DNA of 64,000 bases from Laburnicola sp. R22_1. Lineage: Eukaryota > Ascomycota > Dothideomycetes > Pleosporales > Didymosphaeriaceae. The notes under the pieces were generated by a model. It was not told the origin of the DNA. It was given only the letters and a program-made list of their open reading frames with translations, and did not search any database. Numbering within the stretch: the stretch's first letter is position 1; each line of letters begins with the position of its first letter. Positions 44,601 to 56,472 of the stretch are shown one piece after another. The DNA lies in contig JACONQ010000005.1 of NCBI GenBank assembly GCA_014281115.1, positions 1,550,001 through 1,614,000 of the forward strand. The letters run 5' to 3'. The position numbers were made by a program, and so were the translations under genes.

Positions 44601-46457
44601 TAATTACTAGTAGAGAAAGATAAAGAAAAAGACCACCAACCCTTATTATTAACAACATGCCTATAGGCTACAGTATTTATAGCTAGCACTAAAGCAGAAA
44701 ACGCAGGGAACTTTAATAGAAAAATATTAGATAAGGCGTGGTTAAAAAGATTACTCTCTAAAGGATTAAAGCTATATAGAAGCTAGTTGCCTATGCCACC
44801 TTCCTAATATAATAAGCTTAAAGAATATTTACTATGCGATATGTTTAAGAAAGCTAAGAAATAGCACCTAAATAGTTACTAGAATATAAGATCCTAGACT
44901 AAAATACTAGCTAAAATAATTAAGCTAACTAGGGAATAGATCCTCGACTATATATAGGTATACACCTATAAGTTTAATAAATATTACTAACTTAAGAAGT
45001 GTAAAGTACGCCTTATTATTTGTGGCGATTAATAGAGAAATATTACGTTATAAGATATATATGCGATAATATTAGCCAGATAATTATTTCGCATACTTAT
45101 GGTAATTGCGGTACAATTCGACCTAGAGCTCCTTTAATATAACGTCACGAATGCCTTTGTTTACGCGAAGATTAACTAAGATATATATATAAGGATGCTA
45201 CGAGACTATAATAAATCTAGAACAATCCTAAAGCTTAATAAGGCGCTATACAGACTCTAGATCTTACTACTACTCTAGTAGAGAGAGTTTACTTTAACAC
45301 TGCGAGGCTTAGACCTTATTAGTATACTCTATAAACCTTACTATATAATTAAATAAGACGTAATTATTTTCTTCTATATATATAATATTATTATTGTCTA
45401 TAAATAGGAGAATAAACTCTAGGCTAAGCTAGTTATTAAGCAGCTATAAGAAAAGTACACCCTTATAGAAGAAAAAGATTTCTAATAGTTTCTAGGAGTT
45501 AAGATTCTTAGAAACTATACGTAGCGAAGGATCTAGCTCTTACAAGCGTTATATATTAACAAGATTGCTAGACTAGTTAATAACTAAAGCCTTAGGCATA
45601 ATATATTAATAAGCAGCATTAAGCTTACTCTATAATTAGGCTTTACTAGTCTATCTAAAATTAACAGATACTAACGCAAGGTTAAATTAATCCTATTTGC
45701 TACAGTTACTACCCGACCAGACACTACTTTCGCGTCCTCCTAATTAGCACGATTTCTTACTAATCCTGGCAGCTAACATTAAGATGCCGCTAATTAAGTC
45801 CTACTATACCTCTAAGAAACGCACATAAGGGCGTTACAACTAGGTAAAAAAGATAGTTTTAAGGTAGTAAGCGATGCCTCGTTTACGAACAATACACTAG
45901 ACTAAAAGAGTTCTTAAGAATATATTATTAAACTATTTAGTAGGCTAATTATATAAAAAGCAAGTAAGCAAGATACTATTACCATATCTACCACTAAAGC
46001 CAAGCTACTAGCCCTCTTATAGGTAGCTAAGGAGGCACTATTTATATTACGCCTGTTTAATAAACTCTAGGTTAAGCTTGCAGATTAAATAATTACTATT
46101 AAGTGCGACAACTAGCAGACGATATAGCTTATTACTAAGGAGACTGCGCAGCTTAATACTAAACTCCGCTATGTGGATATTTATAACTATTAGTTAAGGT
46201 AAGAGGTAGTGTAAGGAAGAATTAGAGTTACCTACACTTAGTTAAACAAAATAATAGCTAATAGGCTTATAAAGGCCCTTTCTATTAACAAATAGAGCAA
46301 ATTTCTAGATTAACTAGGACTTGTTAATGTGGCAGAGGATCTTAACAAAAAGGAGGTATAAATTAACGAGCTAGAACAAAGAATAGAGGCTATTACTCTA
46401 GAATAAAGAACGGCTATAAGGGGTCTAGCTTAAGAATAAGCCTAAGCTAAGGGGGTG

Positions 46458-46617
46458 TGTTAGATTAGAGCCGTGTTGCCGAATAAGGGCACGTAGTCGG
46501 CTCTATCCTCTAAATTAGACCTCGAGTAAATAAGTCACGAACACACAATAACTGTTTATCCATCTTATCTATTAGACCCCCCATCTTAATAAGCTTAAAT
46601 AGTGCTTAAATCTAATA
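46458..46617 (+). repeat. 3' LTR of the copia element
   Basis: 160-bp partner of the 5' LTR, followed directly by the GCTTC target duplication. Confidence 0.93.
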
Positions 46618-46631
46618 GCTTCTAACCTATA

Positions 46632-47314
46632 ACGTGTCCGTGCGCGTGATGCGCCGCTTTTTACTAGGAAAATCAAGAAAAACAAGGAAGTTTAAAGCAG
46701 TATAACTCTTTAACTACCTTTCCTTTTTAAAATCTTCCTTTATTAAAGTTATTAAGAAAGACCATCTCTATAACTTTAGAATTTTAGTTTTCTAATAATA
46801 ATTAGTTTTAAGAAAAAAGTATAAAAGTCCTAAAATTCAAGTCCCTAAAATTTAAAAATAATACTTTTTAGGTATAAAGTATACTATTTAGAACACATTT
46901 TATATTAGGTTCTTTTTAATAAAACTCTTAACTAAAAAGTTAGATTATCTTTTTATTTTTTAAGAAAAATAAATTAGAAAAGATAATCTATCTTCTTAAG
47001 TAGCTCTTTATAAGAAAAGTTCTAATATAAAATATATTCTAAATAGTATACTTTATACCTAAAAAAGTATTATTTTAAATTTTAGGGACTTGAATTTTAG
47101 GACTTTTATACTTTTTCTTAAAACTAATTATTATTAGAAAACTAAAATTCTAAAGTTATAGAGATGATATTTCTTAATAACTTTAATAAAGGAAGATTTT
47201 AAAAAGGAAAGGTAGTTAAAGAGTTATACTGCTTTAAACTTCCTTGTTTTTCTTAATTTTCCTAGTAAAAAGCGGTGTATCACGCGAAGTGGCGCATCAT
47301 GCGCACGAACACGT
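46632..47314. mobile_element. 683-bp foldback element, probably pogo-derived
   Basis: Almost the whole element is one inverted repeat: the left arm 46632-46954 pairs with 46978-47314, leaving a loop of about 20 bp. Ends are ACGTGT...ACACGT and are flanked by TA/TA, the target duplication of Tc1/mariner/pogo elements. It encodes nothing. The right end carries two 17-bp direct repeat units (CGCATGATGCGCCACTT and CGCGTGATACACCGCTT); the left arm has one. It lies 10 bp after the copia target site. Confidence 0.85.
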
Positions 47315-48534
47315 TACAAAGTTTACTTATAGTGTATATAGTACACCTAGCTTATTATTACTACTATTATTAGTTATTTACACTTACGCACTAGATAAGC
47401 TAACTTAATAGTAATAATAGTAATAATAGTTAGAAGAATCTTATAGATCTATATAACGCTCTTATTACTATATAGCTTATTAATAAACATCTTATTATCC
47501 TTCTTTTATATCCCCTACTTGATAATTCTGCTATTAATAAGAAGTAATTATATTTACTAAAGTGGAAATTTAACTTTATAGTCCTTTATAAACTAGATAA
47601 GCTACTAATCTAACTAGTATACTAGGACTACCTTATAAATAGTTAAGTATACTCGCACCTTGCGCTAGATAAGTATTTAGATAAAATAGAACTCTAGCGT
47701 AGTTACTTTAACAGCGTCTTTAATAGTAGTAGCGTAAATTTTTAGTATATACTTTTTAGTAATAGTAAGTACTTTTTTAGAAATAATATTAATACCTAGA
47801 TAGATAGTAGAGCGTAGGCGTAAAAGATAATAGTAGAAGATTTATTAAGAATAAGCTTAATATAGTAATAAAGTAATAGTGTATCTAGTATATATTACTC
47901 TTATTCTACTACTATAAGTATAGTAGTATATATCTATTAATATATTAACTTATATTATTTATAATAATTAGAATAGTAGTTTATAACTTAGAATAGTAGA
48001 AAAGAAATAGCTTATAGTGTAGTATTACTAATCTAAGGTGCGACCCCTCGCTTACGTTATATTACTCTTTTAGGACTAGCGCGATTACTAAGCGATATCT
48101 TAAGTAAGGCTATGTATATAGCCTACCTATATACCCACCTTATATAGATATTACTACTATTTTATATTTAGATTTTAATATTTACTATTATCTTATATAG
48201 AGTATAATAATCTCTATAGTGTCCTTATACTATAGTAGCGATTATTAACCTACGGCTTAACTATTTATAGCCTATTTCTAAGGAGTTACTAATAACGCCT
48301 ATTAATAGATATAGTAGGTAGAGCGCCCCTACGTCCTTAAGTACCTTATATATTAAGAGTATAAATACCTTCTCTAAAGCGTTACTAACGTAACTAACAG
48401 CAATAATAATAACACTTACCTATAGGTTACTTATTAATAATAGGTGTAGTAGAAAATAAAGGATTAGCTCTGCCTTATAAAGTATGTAGGTTACGTCTTG
48501 TAAGATGTTAGCCCTCTAGTATTACAGTAGGGTG

Positions 48535-50657
48535 ACACAAAAAAAGCGCCTAGTAAAAAGATACCTTTTTAAAAGTTATTTAACTGAGTGAGTTTTAATA
48601 CTATGTAAATAAAAAGTATACGGTTTTAAAGAGGAAATATAGGGGATTAATATTAGGTACTAGTTACGTGCTTACTAAGCAGGGTCCTTAAGGTATCTAT
48701 CTCTAAACTTAGTGTTTCTAAAAAGTCAATTTTTAAGGCGTTATGACTTTTTTATTTAGTATGCTACTAGGCTAATGATTTTACTAGCTATTCTAGGCCT
48801 AGTGTAGATTACGTAAGCAAAATTTTGGAGTACTTATATAACTTATTTAAGAAATTATTTAAGGTTAAAAAATCACGTAATTTTAAAAGTTAATTAAATC
48901 ACGTGATTTATTGCTAAGATTATAGTATAATATAATATCTATTGTTAAGTAAATTTTCTCTTTTGTATTTCCTCGAATGGAGCCAAAATTGTCAAAACTC
49001 GAAAGTTAAGTTTCTTTACTTAAAAAAGCAAATACTTCTAATTCTACTATTGCTACTACTCTTAATAAGCCTCTACAATCTATTAAGACTGCTATTAAAC
49101 GTATTAATAAGAAAAATAAGGAGATAACCTATTAAAAGGGGTAAAACAGAGGAGAGTAACTAAGGTTACTTCTAGGGAGAAAAGAGTTATTAATAGGGAT
49201 TTAACTAAAAGCCCTAAGAAGACAAATAAGAGGCTATTAGAAGAAAATAGTTCTGGCTTTACTAAGATGACGTTACAGAGAGTTTTAAAGGGAGAAGACT
49301 ATTCTTTTAACGTCTCTAAGAAAAAAGGCCTATTTAACTAAAGAAAGAGCTAAAAGAAGACAATTCTGGGCTAAAGAGATAGTTAAGGAGCTAGAAAATA
49401 TTAACTTTGCTAAAGTTATATTTTCTGACGAGTCTACTATCCAAAGGGGACATGGTAATAGGCAAGAATATATAAGAAAAAGGGAAAAATCGAAAATTAG
49501 GCCTGAACAGTGCAAAAACCGAACAACTAGTAAGTTATTAATTTCTTTTAAATTCTAGAATTATAGAGCACTTTTTTCTCTATAATTAGGCTATTTTACC
49601 TTTTTTATATCTTTTTTTTGAGCTAGTACTAATTTACTGAAAGCGCGAGATATTTCTATCTCAGTCTGGGGCTGTATTTAGATAGGAGAACGTTCTAAAC
49701 TAGTGTTTTTAAGGGACCCTATTAAAACTAGGACCTTTAATAACACTAGATATATATAGGAGTGTTTAAATTCTGTCTTAAAACCTCTTTTAAAAAGAGG
49801 TAAGTAAAGTACCAAGTACCCCTTTTTCTTCTTATTTATTTTTTATTTTTATTTTTTCTTTTAATATATATATATATATATTATAGTTTTTATAATCTTA
49901 ATCTTTATACTAATTATAACTAGGCTGGAAATTTTAACAGGATAATTCGAAGATCCACGGAACTCCACAGATGAAAAGGTGGTTTTCTAGGAATAAAGTC
50001 TTTGTTTTTGGGCATCCACCCTATTCACCAGACTTAAATCCTATAGAAAACGTTTGGAGTCTATTAAAAGATAGGCTAGGAAAAAGAAATAGGGCTTCTT
50101 TAGGCTTTGGCACTAGTAAATCTAGTGTAGAAGTCTTTAAAAGAGCTATACAAGAGGAGTGGGATTTAATTCCACAGGAGGCTATAGATTATTGTATACT
50201 ATCTTTGCCTAAGCGTTATAATGACGTTATAGAGGCTATAGGATGGTATAATAAGTACTAGTTATATATTATTTACTAGTTCTCTCTAATTGTTTAATTT
50301 AATTAAGTTTTATCTTTTTCCTTTTAATTATTATTTCTATGAATAGACCTATAGTAAAAATTACGTTATATAGTCCTTATAGACTAAACTATAATATATA
50401 TAAGTTATAGAATTTTATCTACGTAGAAAAAAAAGTTATATAGGGTCAAAGTTTTAAAAAAAAGTTCTCTTAACTTTACTAAGATACCTCTAGTTAGCGC
50501 TGATTACTAAGCTCTTACTAACCTTCTATACTAAATTTCCTAAACCTTCTCCTTAAAACGGTATACTTTTTATTTACATAGTATTAAAACTCACCTAATT
50601 ATATAACTTTTAAAAAAGTATCTTTTTACTAGGCGCTTTTTTTGTGTCACTCTACTA
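48535..50657 (+). mobile_element. Tc1-type (DD34E) transposon, comparatively little decayed
   Basis: 2123 bp flanked by TA (48533-48534 and 50658-50659). Inverted repeats of about 105 bp start CAGTAGGGTGACACAAA and match with few differences; the inner border includes ATACTATGTAAATAAAAAGT on both sides. It encodes a Tc1/mariner transposase on the plus strand. Compared with its surroundings it has many unmutated CpA sites. Confidence 0.88.
48977..50261 (+). pseudogene. Tc1 DD34E transposase, few lesions, probable introns
   Basis: Start MEPKLSKLES at 48977. Conserved pieces in order: an HTH region; LTKERAKRRQFWAKEIVKEL; first Asp in KVIFSDESTIQRG (about 49430); SISVWGC; second Asp in QDNSKIHGTPQ; and third residue Glu in PPYSPDLNPIENVW with exactly 34 residues between Asp and Glu, hence DD34E. 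The last 96 codons (49971-50261) are open and end at a natural stop. Lesions seen: likely frameshifts near 49137 and 49335, a stop near 49008, two Trp-to-TAG changes in the middle exon and one Gln-to-TAA just before QDN. Two stop-rich gaps start with GTAAGT (about 49531 and 49800) and end with AG, so they may be introns of the transposase gene. Confidence 0.75.
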
Positions 50658-52968
50658 TATATATAACCTAGCTCGCTTGTAATACACTAACCTATTTTTA
50701 TTAATACCTTAAAACGCTTTTCTATGTATATAACAATTGAAGGAATATCTACTATTATTATAATATTTTTATTAGAACCCCCTTAGTCGCAAAAAAAAAC
50801 TATACATAACCTAGGTATAAACTTTATATTAAATAAGTTTAGAAACTATATAAAAATTATTAATATAACCTATAGGCAAATACCTATAAAAGTATATTAG
50901 GTAATAGAGAAGATTAAGTATTTACACGCACCTTTCTATATAGTCTTTAATATTTTTAAAACTAAACTAAGAAATTATATAAATAAGAAGGATATTGTTT
51001 AAATAGCTATTAAAGCTATTAATAATACTATAGGCCTAAATAGCCTTATACCTATACTACTAGTCTTTAGCACATATTCTAGAATTAGTATAGACTAGCT
51101 TTACTTAATTTACTACGTTCTTTAGCATACTTACTACTTTCTCTCACAGCGTTATACCGTGTACTAAGAGTGCGCGAAGTCTTCTTAATTATAGTATAAA
51201 CTCTTTTTTATTACCTAATATTATTACACGCGTAAATGCTATGTAAAAGATAATAAAGATACTATAAAAGAAAAAAAATAAAGCTAATATTAATTATGCG
51301 CTAAACACCTATAATAGTCTATTAGCTACGTATAAAGTTCTTAAACTCCTACTTAGATCTAAGATTATAGTCTAGAGAAAGAAAGGTAGATAAATAGGCT
51401 TATATAAAATTAAGGATATTAAAGACAAAGATATAATTCTTAATCTAAAGAATAGTCTAGTAAAGTTTTACTATATGTAAGTTAAGCTATACTATTATAA
51501 AAAGATTATACTTTTCTATTATTATATAAAATAAATAATATTGTCCCTATATAAAGAAATCCTCTAAAGAAGAAGAGGAGAGGCTGCCTAAGAAAGAATA
51601 CTATATTCCTTACCTAAAAGGAGACAAGTAATTAGAAACTATCTCTAAAGCTCTATATAAAGGTATAATTATAACATCTAGAACACTTTTTAAAGAATTA
51701 GATTATATAGAAATAAATACTTTTATTACTAATAGTATATTTAAAATTCTTTTTATTAATCTATTTAAGTATAAAGATAGAATTTTTAAGCTCTACCTTA
51801 TATAAAAGTAAAAGGTAAGACTACTTAACTATATAAGAAATCCTGCCTTGTGTTTACTAGCTACTCTAATAAGAAAAAGAATAAAATCTTATTTAATTAC
51901 CTACTATCTAAAGAATAAGCTAGCAACTACTTCTTATATTAGAAGCAAGCCTTTAAGTAATATATAAAATGCATTTTAAGCTAAGAAATATTACTTAGGC
52001 CTATATTTATCTACTAATAAGCTAAATTATATACTTTATACTAGACTATCTAAGAAACTACGCACAAAATTTCTATAAGATATAATCGTTTATATTATAT
52101 AACTACTCTATAGTATAGCTAAATTAGGTCTTTACTAGTTTAAAACCTACTATAACTATAATAAAAAAACTTAGTATAAAGACTTTATTATATAACCTAT
52201 ATCTACTTATTACTAATAAAGGAAAGTATATCTTTAGAATTACTAGCCTATAAATAGATAATACTCTTAGTGTTAAATGGGCTCTATAGCTAGCTATACA
52301 GACATTAATATCTAATACTCTATATTAGCAAGTGTAGAGGGTGTATAGGATAATTGTATAAGAAAATTCTATTAAGTAACAATTTATTATACTTTGCTAC
52401 TATTTATTAAAGGCGCGATTAGACTTATTAGTAGTAAAGTAGCAGTCTAGCTAATAGTAGTTAAGGGTAAGATTACGTAGTTAATTATAAGATTATAGCA
52501 ATAATATATTATTTGTATAAAGTTCTTTTTACTTAGTTTATTTCTTATATAATAGGTAGACCTATTTATCTTATTTATTTAGGGAGTAATATTAGGCAAT
52601 TATGCAATATTAGATAAGAGGAAGATAAATACTAGTAAAGAGTAGAAATTATAGCTCTAAATAGAAGGAAGAGACATATAAGGTAGGCTTTCTTCCTTTA
52701 TTCTTCTCTTTTTATCCTCTACTTTAAATATCTCTCTCTATATGTTCTTTCTTTCTAGCTTTTTTTTTATTAAGCTAATTTTCTATTTTATATAGTGCTA
52801 AACTATGCCTCTAATTATATAATATCTTGTCTTTGTATAGTGCTAACTTGCTATAGATAATAGCACTTATACTAGCTAGTACCTAAGTTAGCTTTTTTAG
52901 CTTTAATCTTATTATGTATAATCTTCTAGATAGAAAAATATATATTACCCTCCCTACTAGTTTCTATA

Positions 52969-54832
52969 ACGTGGTTCACTAGCGAGTAACCCATACTAGT
53001 GAGCGCGCCACCTTTGCCAAGACCCCATCATCACCAATAATACTATTATAATACAACCACCTACTATGTCTTCTAAGCCATCTAATAAAGCTCGGTTACT
53101 TATTACTATTAGAGCTATTAAACAAGACCCAAATCTTACAGAGCGAGCAGCAGCAGGGCTGTATAACGTTAATTGCAGAACACTTAATTAAAGACGCAAT
53201 AGAACGACTGCACGACGCGATAACCTACCTAAATTAAAGAATTTTACTCTCCTTAAGGAGCAGGCGCTTGTTAATTGTATAATTGAGCTGGACATGCGTG
53301 GATTCCCTCCTACGAAGCTTATAATCCGCACAATAGCTGATTTACTACGTTTACAGAGAGGAAAGCTACCTATTAGCATTAACTAGACAGATAGGTTTAT
53401 TAAGCGCAGACGTGAAGTTAAAACGCGTTAGTCTTAGTTATATAACAACTAGAGGGCACGATAGAAAGATTCTAAGGTTATAAACGCGTGGTTTAAGCTT
53501 ATAAAGAGCATTAAAGTTAAGTACGGCATTACAAATAAGGACACCTACAACTTTAATGAATTAGGCTTCCTAATAGGGGTTATAGGGTCTTAGCTTGTAG
53601 TCACAGCATTAGAGAGGCGTGCGAAACCTAAATTAATATAGCTAGGCGACCGCTAGTGGATTATAGTGATAGAGGGTATCTGCGCTACTAGATAGGCAAT
53701 CCCTTTCTTTATTATCTACGCTAGCAAGCGTCACATCTCCACCTAGTACAAAGACGCGTTAATTCCTAGCGATTGGGTAATCGCTGTTAGCGAGAACGGC
53801 TAGACAAACAATAAGCTTAGTATTGCGTAGTTAAAACACTTTAACGCGCATACAAAGGGACGCGCTAAAGAAACCTATTAGCTGCTAGTTATTAACAGCT
53901 ATAAGAGCTATAACTTAATTAAGTTCTAGGATTACTATAAGGAATATAAGATTATTACTTTCTATATGCCGCCATATTTGTTATACCTACTGTAGCTGTT
54001 AGATATAGGCTATTTCTTCTCGCTAAAGAAGGCATATAGTGCTAAGATCTTAGGCTTAGCGCGTTAGCTAATAACCCATATTACAAAGATTAAGTTCCTC
54101 CCAGCCTTTAAAACTGCGTTTTTGAAGGTTTTCTCTACAGAGATAATTAAGGGTGGTTTTTACGGTGCTAGGCTAGTCCCATTAAATCTAGAGGAGGTGT
54201 TGCAGCACCTTAACATCCGCATCCGTACACCTAGTCTGCCCATTAAAGAGTCTACCACCTGGGAGTCTAAAACACTAAGTAACCTACGCGAATTTAAGGC
54301 GCAATTAACACTAGTTCGCAAGAGAATTAGAGATTACTTTAATTTATTACTAACTTTAACTATATAGGTGCTTAAGAGGCTTAAAAAAGGCGCTCTAAGT
54401 GTAATGCATAGTTAGGTACTAGTGTTAGATAAAATTGCAGGCCTTCGCAAGATAATTAAGGAGACTATAAGGCGAAAATCGCGTAAAAGGAGATATATTC
54501 AGCATTAGGGATCACTTATAGTAGCAGAGGGATCTTAACTAGCCACTCCTAAGGACGCTAGTAGATAGAAGAAGGGTAAATAGTTGTTAGGTACTAGTCG
54601 CGCTGCAATAGGACCATTAACTTAATGGTATTATGGCATTTGTAGGCAACCTGGATACAATGCGTAAACCTGCCAGGGAGTTAAAGAGGAAGAATCTAAA
54701 TTAGATGCATTAACTTAGTATATATTTTTAAGTAGTGTTGCGACGCAGTCTAATAATAAATAAAATGGTTTGGTGGGGTCTTAGCAAAGGTAGCGTGCTC
54801 ACTAGTGTAAGTTACTCGCTAGTAAACTATGT
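52969..54832 (+). mobile_element. pogo/Fot1-type element (copy 2)
   Basis: 1864 bp flanked by TA/TA (52967-52968 and 54833-54834). Left end ACGTGGTTCACTAGCGAG; the right end is its diverged complement. A 17-bp-spaced repeat ACTAGCGAG/ACTAGTGAG is followed by CTTTGCCAAGACCCCA, which is shared with copy 1. Transposase on the plus strand. Confidence 0.9.
53066..54720 (+). pseudogene. pogo/Fot1 transposase, RIP-broken
   Basis: Start MSSKPSNKARLLITIRAIKQ at 53066. The reading keeps one frame throughout: ERAAAGLYNVN, LVNCIIELDMRGFPPTKLI (CENP-B-like DNA binding), VKYGITNKDTYNFNELGFLI, WVIAVSENG, YMPPYLLYLL followed by LLDIGYFFSLKKAY (the conserved MPPHSSHLLQPLDVGCF block after mutation), an open C-terminal stretch 54122-54367, and a CRQPGYNA zinc-knuckle-like end. 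No frameshift is needed; the damage is almost only Gln and Trp codons turned to stops, plus conservative changes. The end is approximate. Confidence 0.82.
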
Positions 54833-56472
54833 TATAAACTATATATTCTTTTAGAATATCTCTATTAATATAAGTTTTCTTATTCCTTCTAGGTTTACTT
54901 TTATATAGATGCTAACTTTTAAAATAGGCTTAGAAACTTAATATCGCGCATATGCCTTTGCACAATATTAATATTATTCTTTTAGCTAGTATAGACCTAC
55001 GTTTATAGGTTGCTAAGGTTATTTAGCACAAAGGATATTTCTATACACTATTAGTCTAGTTATATAGTTGCCTTAGGGGCACTCTATACGTCTACCACTA
55101 TAGTAGTACAACTAGACCTAGGCCCTTTACTAAGTACCACACACTAGCGGGTTTTTAGGTAGAATTATATAGTTCTTGCGTGTAGTAGAGCTATAGTGCT
55201 AGGTGCGATTATTGTATAGGATAGAGCTAGAGTAATAGGATAGATAATACTAGATATTATTTATTAATACTAAAATAAAAAAACTTTTTCTAAATAAATA
55301 TATATTGTGTCTTTTCTCTTTCTATATAAATAGTAGATAGAAAAATACGTATTTATAAGTAATATATGTGTATAAAAAGAATTAAATAAATATATTATAT
55401 AAAAGAATAAGTAAATAATAAGAAAACAGTCCTATATAAAGGCTAGGAAGAGCTTATGCAAGCAGGCTTAAGACAATCTACTAATACTTTAATAGTAATT
55501 ATTAAGATATTGCTAAAGATTAAGAACTCTAGAGCCTAGTTTAGGGCCTTCTTTATATAGGCATTAGTAAGGTTGTTCTTTCTATTAATTTATCTAATCT
55601 TAGAGATCTCGCAGTGTTTATATAATTTGCGGAGTAATATAATATTAATTATAAGGCGCTTCTTATTTATAGTTTCTAGTTATATAAGATAGTTATAAAA
55701 AGACTTTAAATCTATATAGATAACTATAGAAATTAGCAATAGACTAAGCGTATGTATAATTTTCTAGAGAGTTATACTAATAGCAATAGTATTATTAAAG
55801 CCTCCTACTATACTATATAGCTCGCTAGTAAGAATGCTCCTTATTACTCTCTTACACTTAGTTAAATTCTAGTATATAATATTTGCTAGGATATTAAAGT
55901 TATTACTATTACCTATACAATACTTATTACCTAAAGTAATAAGAACTCCTAGCTATAAGCTTAGGTCCTTATTATTAGCAAATAAGCTATTAGTAAAGAT
56001 GAACAGCTTTGCGAAATAGAGATCTAATAGTATAAAGGTAAGACTACACTTACTATTATTAATTTGCTATTAGATTTGTGTGTTTAATACCTTAATATCT
56101 TTATATAAGAGTAATATAGTCTAAGTAGCAATAGATATATTAAATACGGCTTCTAGTTAGTATATAGATATAATATAGGCGCCTTTTATATACTGCTCTA
56201 TATACCTCTAAGTAATATTCTTATCTTTAGAATTAATTATGTAAAGACCCTTTATTTAGCATTTCTATATAAAAACTATAGTGTTATACATAAGCCAAAT
56301 CCTTTTACTATTAAACTTAATAGGTTAGTCTTTAGTAAGAATAGTCTTATTCTTTATATAAAAGCTGCTTTATTTTAGCTCTTCTTCTTCTCTTTATATA
56401 AAGTTCTTATTAATAATACTAAAGGTATTATCTATCCAAAGGCTAGTAATCCTAAAGGTGCATTCTCCTTTA

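Larger units (their letters stand above)
41466..46617 (+). mobile_element. Ty1/copia LTR retrotransposon, complete but RIP-inactivated
   Basis: 5152 bp bounded by two 160-bp LTRs (41466-41625 and 46458-46617) beginning TGTTAG and ending CTAACA or CTAATA. A 5-bp target duplication GCTTC flanks both sides (41461-41465 and 46618-46622). A purine-rich tract (AAGCTAAGGGGG) precedes the 3' LTR. Domains in the order of copia: Gag; around 43430-43750 an integrase zinc-binding and core start (HKRLGHLGPSALKHLV, then CDVCGQAKSKRL); around 45150-45400 reverse transcriptase (LNKALYRL, REFTLTLRGL); then RNase H. All coding parts carry many Gln/Trp-to-stop changes. Confidence 0.9.
47330..52600 (+). mobile_element. 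Second copia-like retroelement relic (plus copy), interrupted by Tc1
   Basis: After the Tc1 insertion the plus frame gives a retroelement polyprotein: about 50990-51130 AIKAINNTIGLNSLIPILLV then FSTYSRIS, a segment found at the end of fungal copia-like integrases, and about 51640-52330 a degraded reverse transcriptase (KDRIFKLYL, LRDI-like and QIDNT-like segments). 47330-48530 probably holds its Gag part but is too mutated to prove. Termini were not found, so limits are approximate. A minus-strand copy of the same element lies at 54835-58600. Confidence 0.55.

Noticed and set aside
48942..49127. Leu-rich 61-residue frame resembling a membrane peptide
   Set aside because: It is the wrong frame of the Tc1 transposase N-terminus in AT-rich DNA; the Leu run is a by-product of CTA/TTA triplets.
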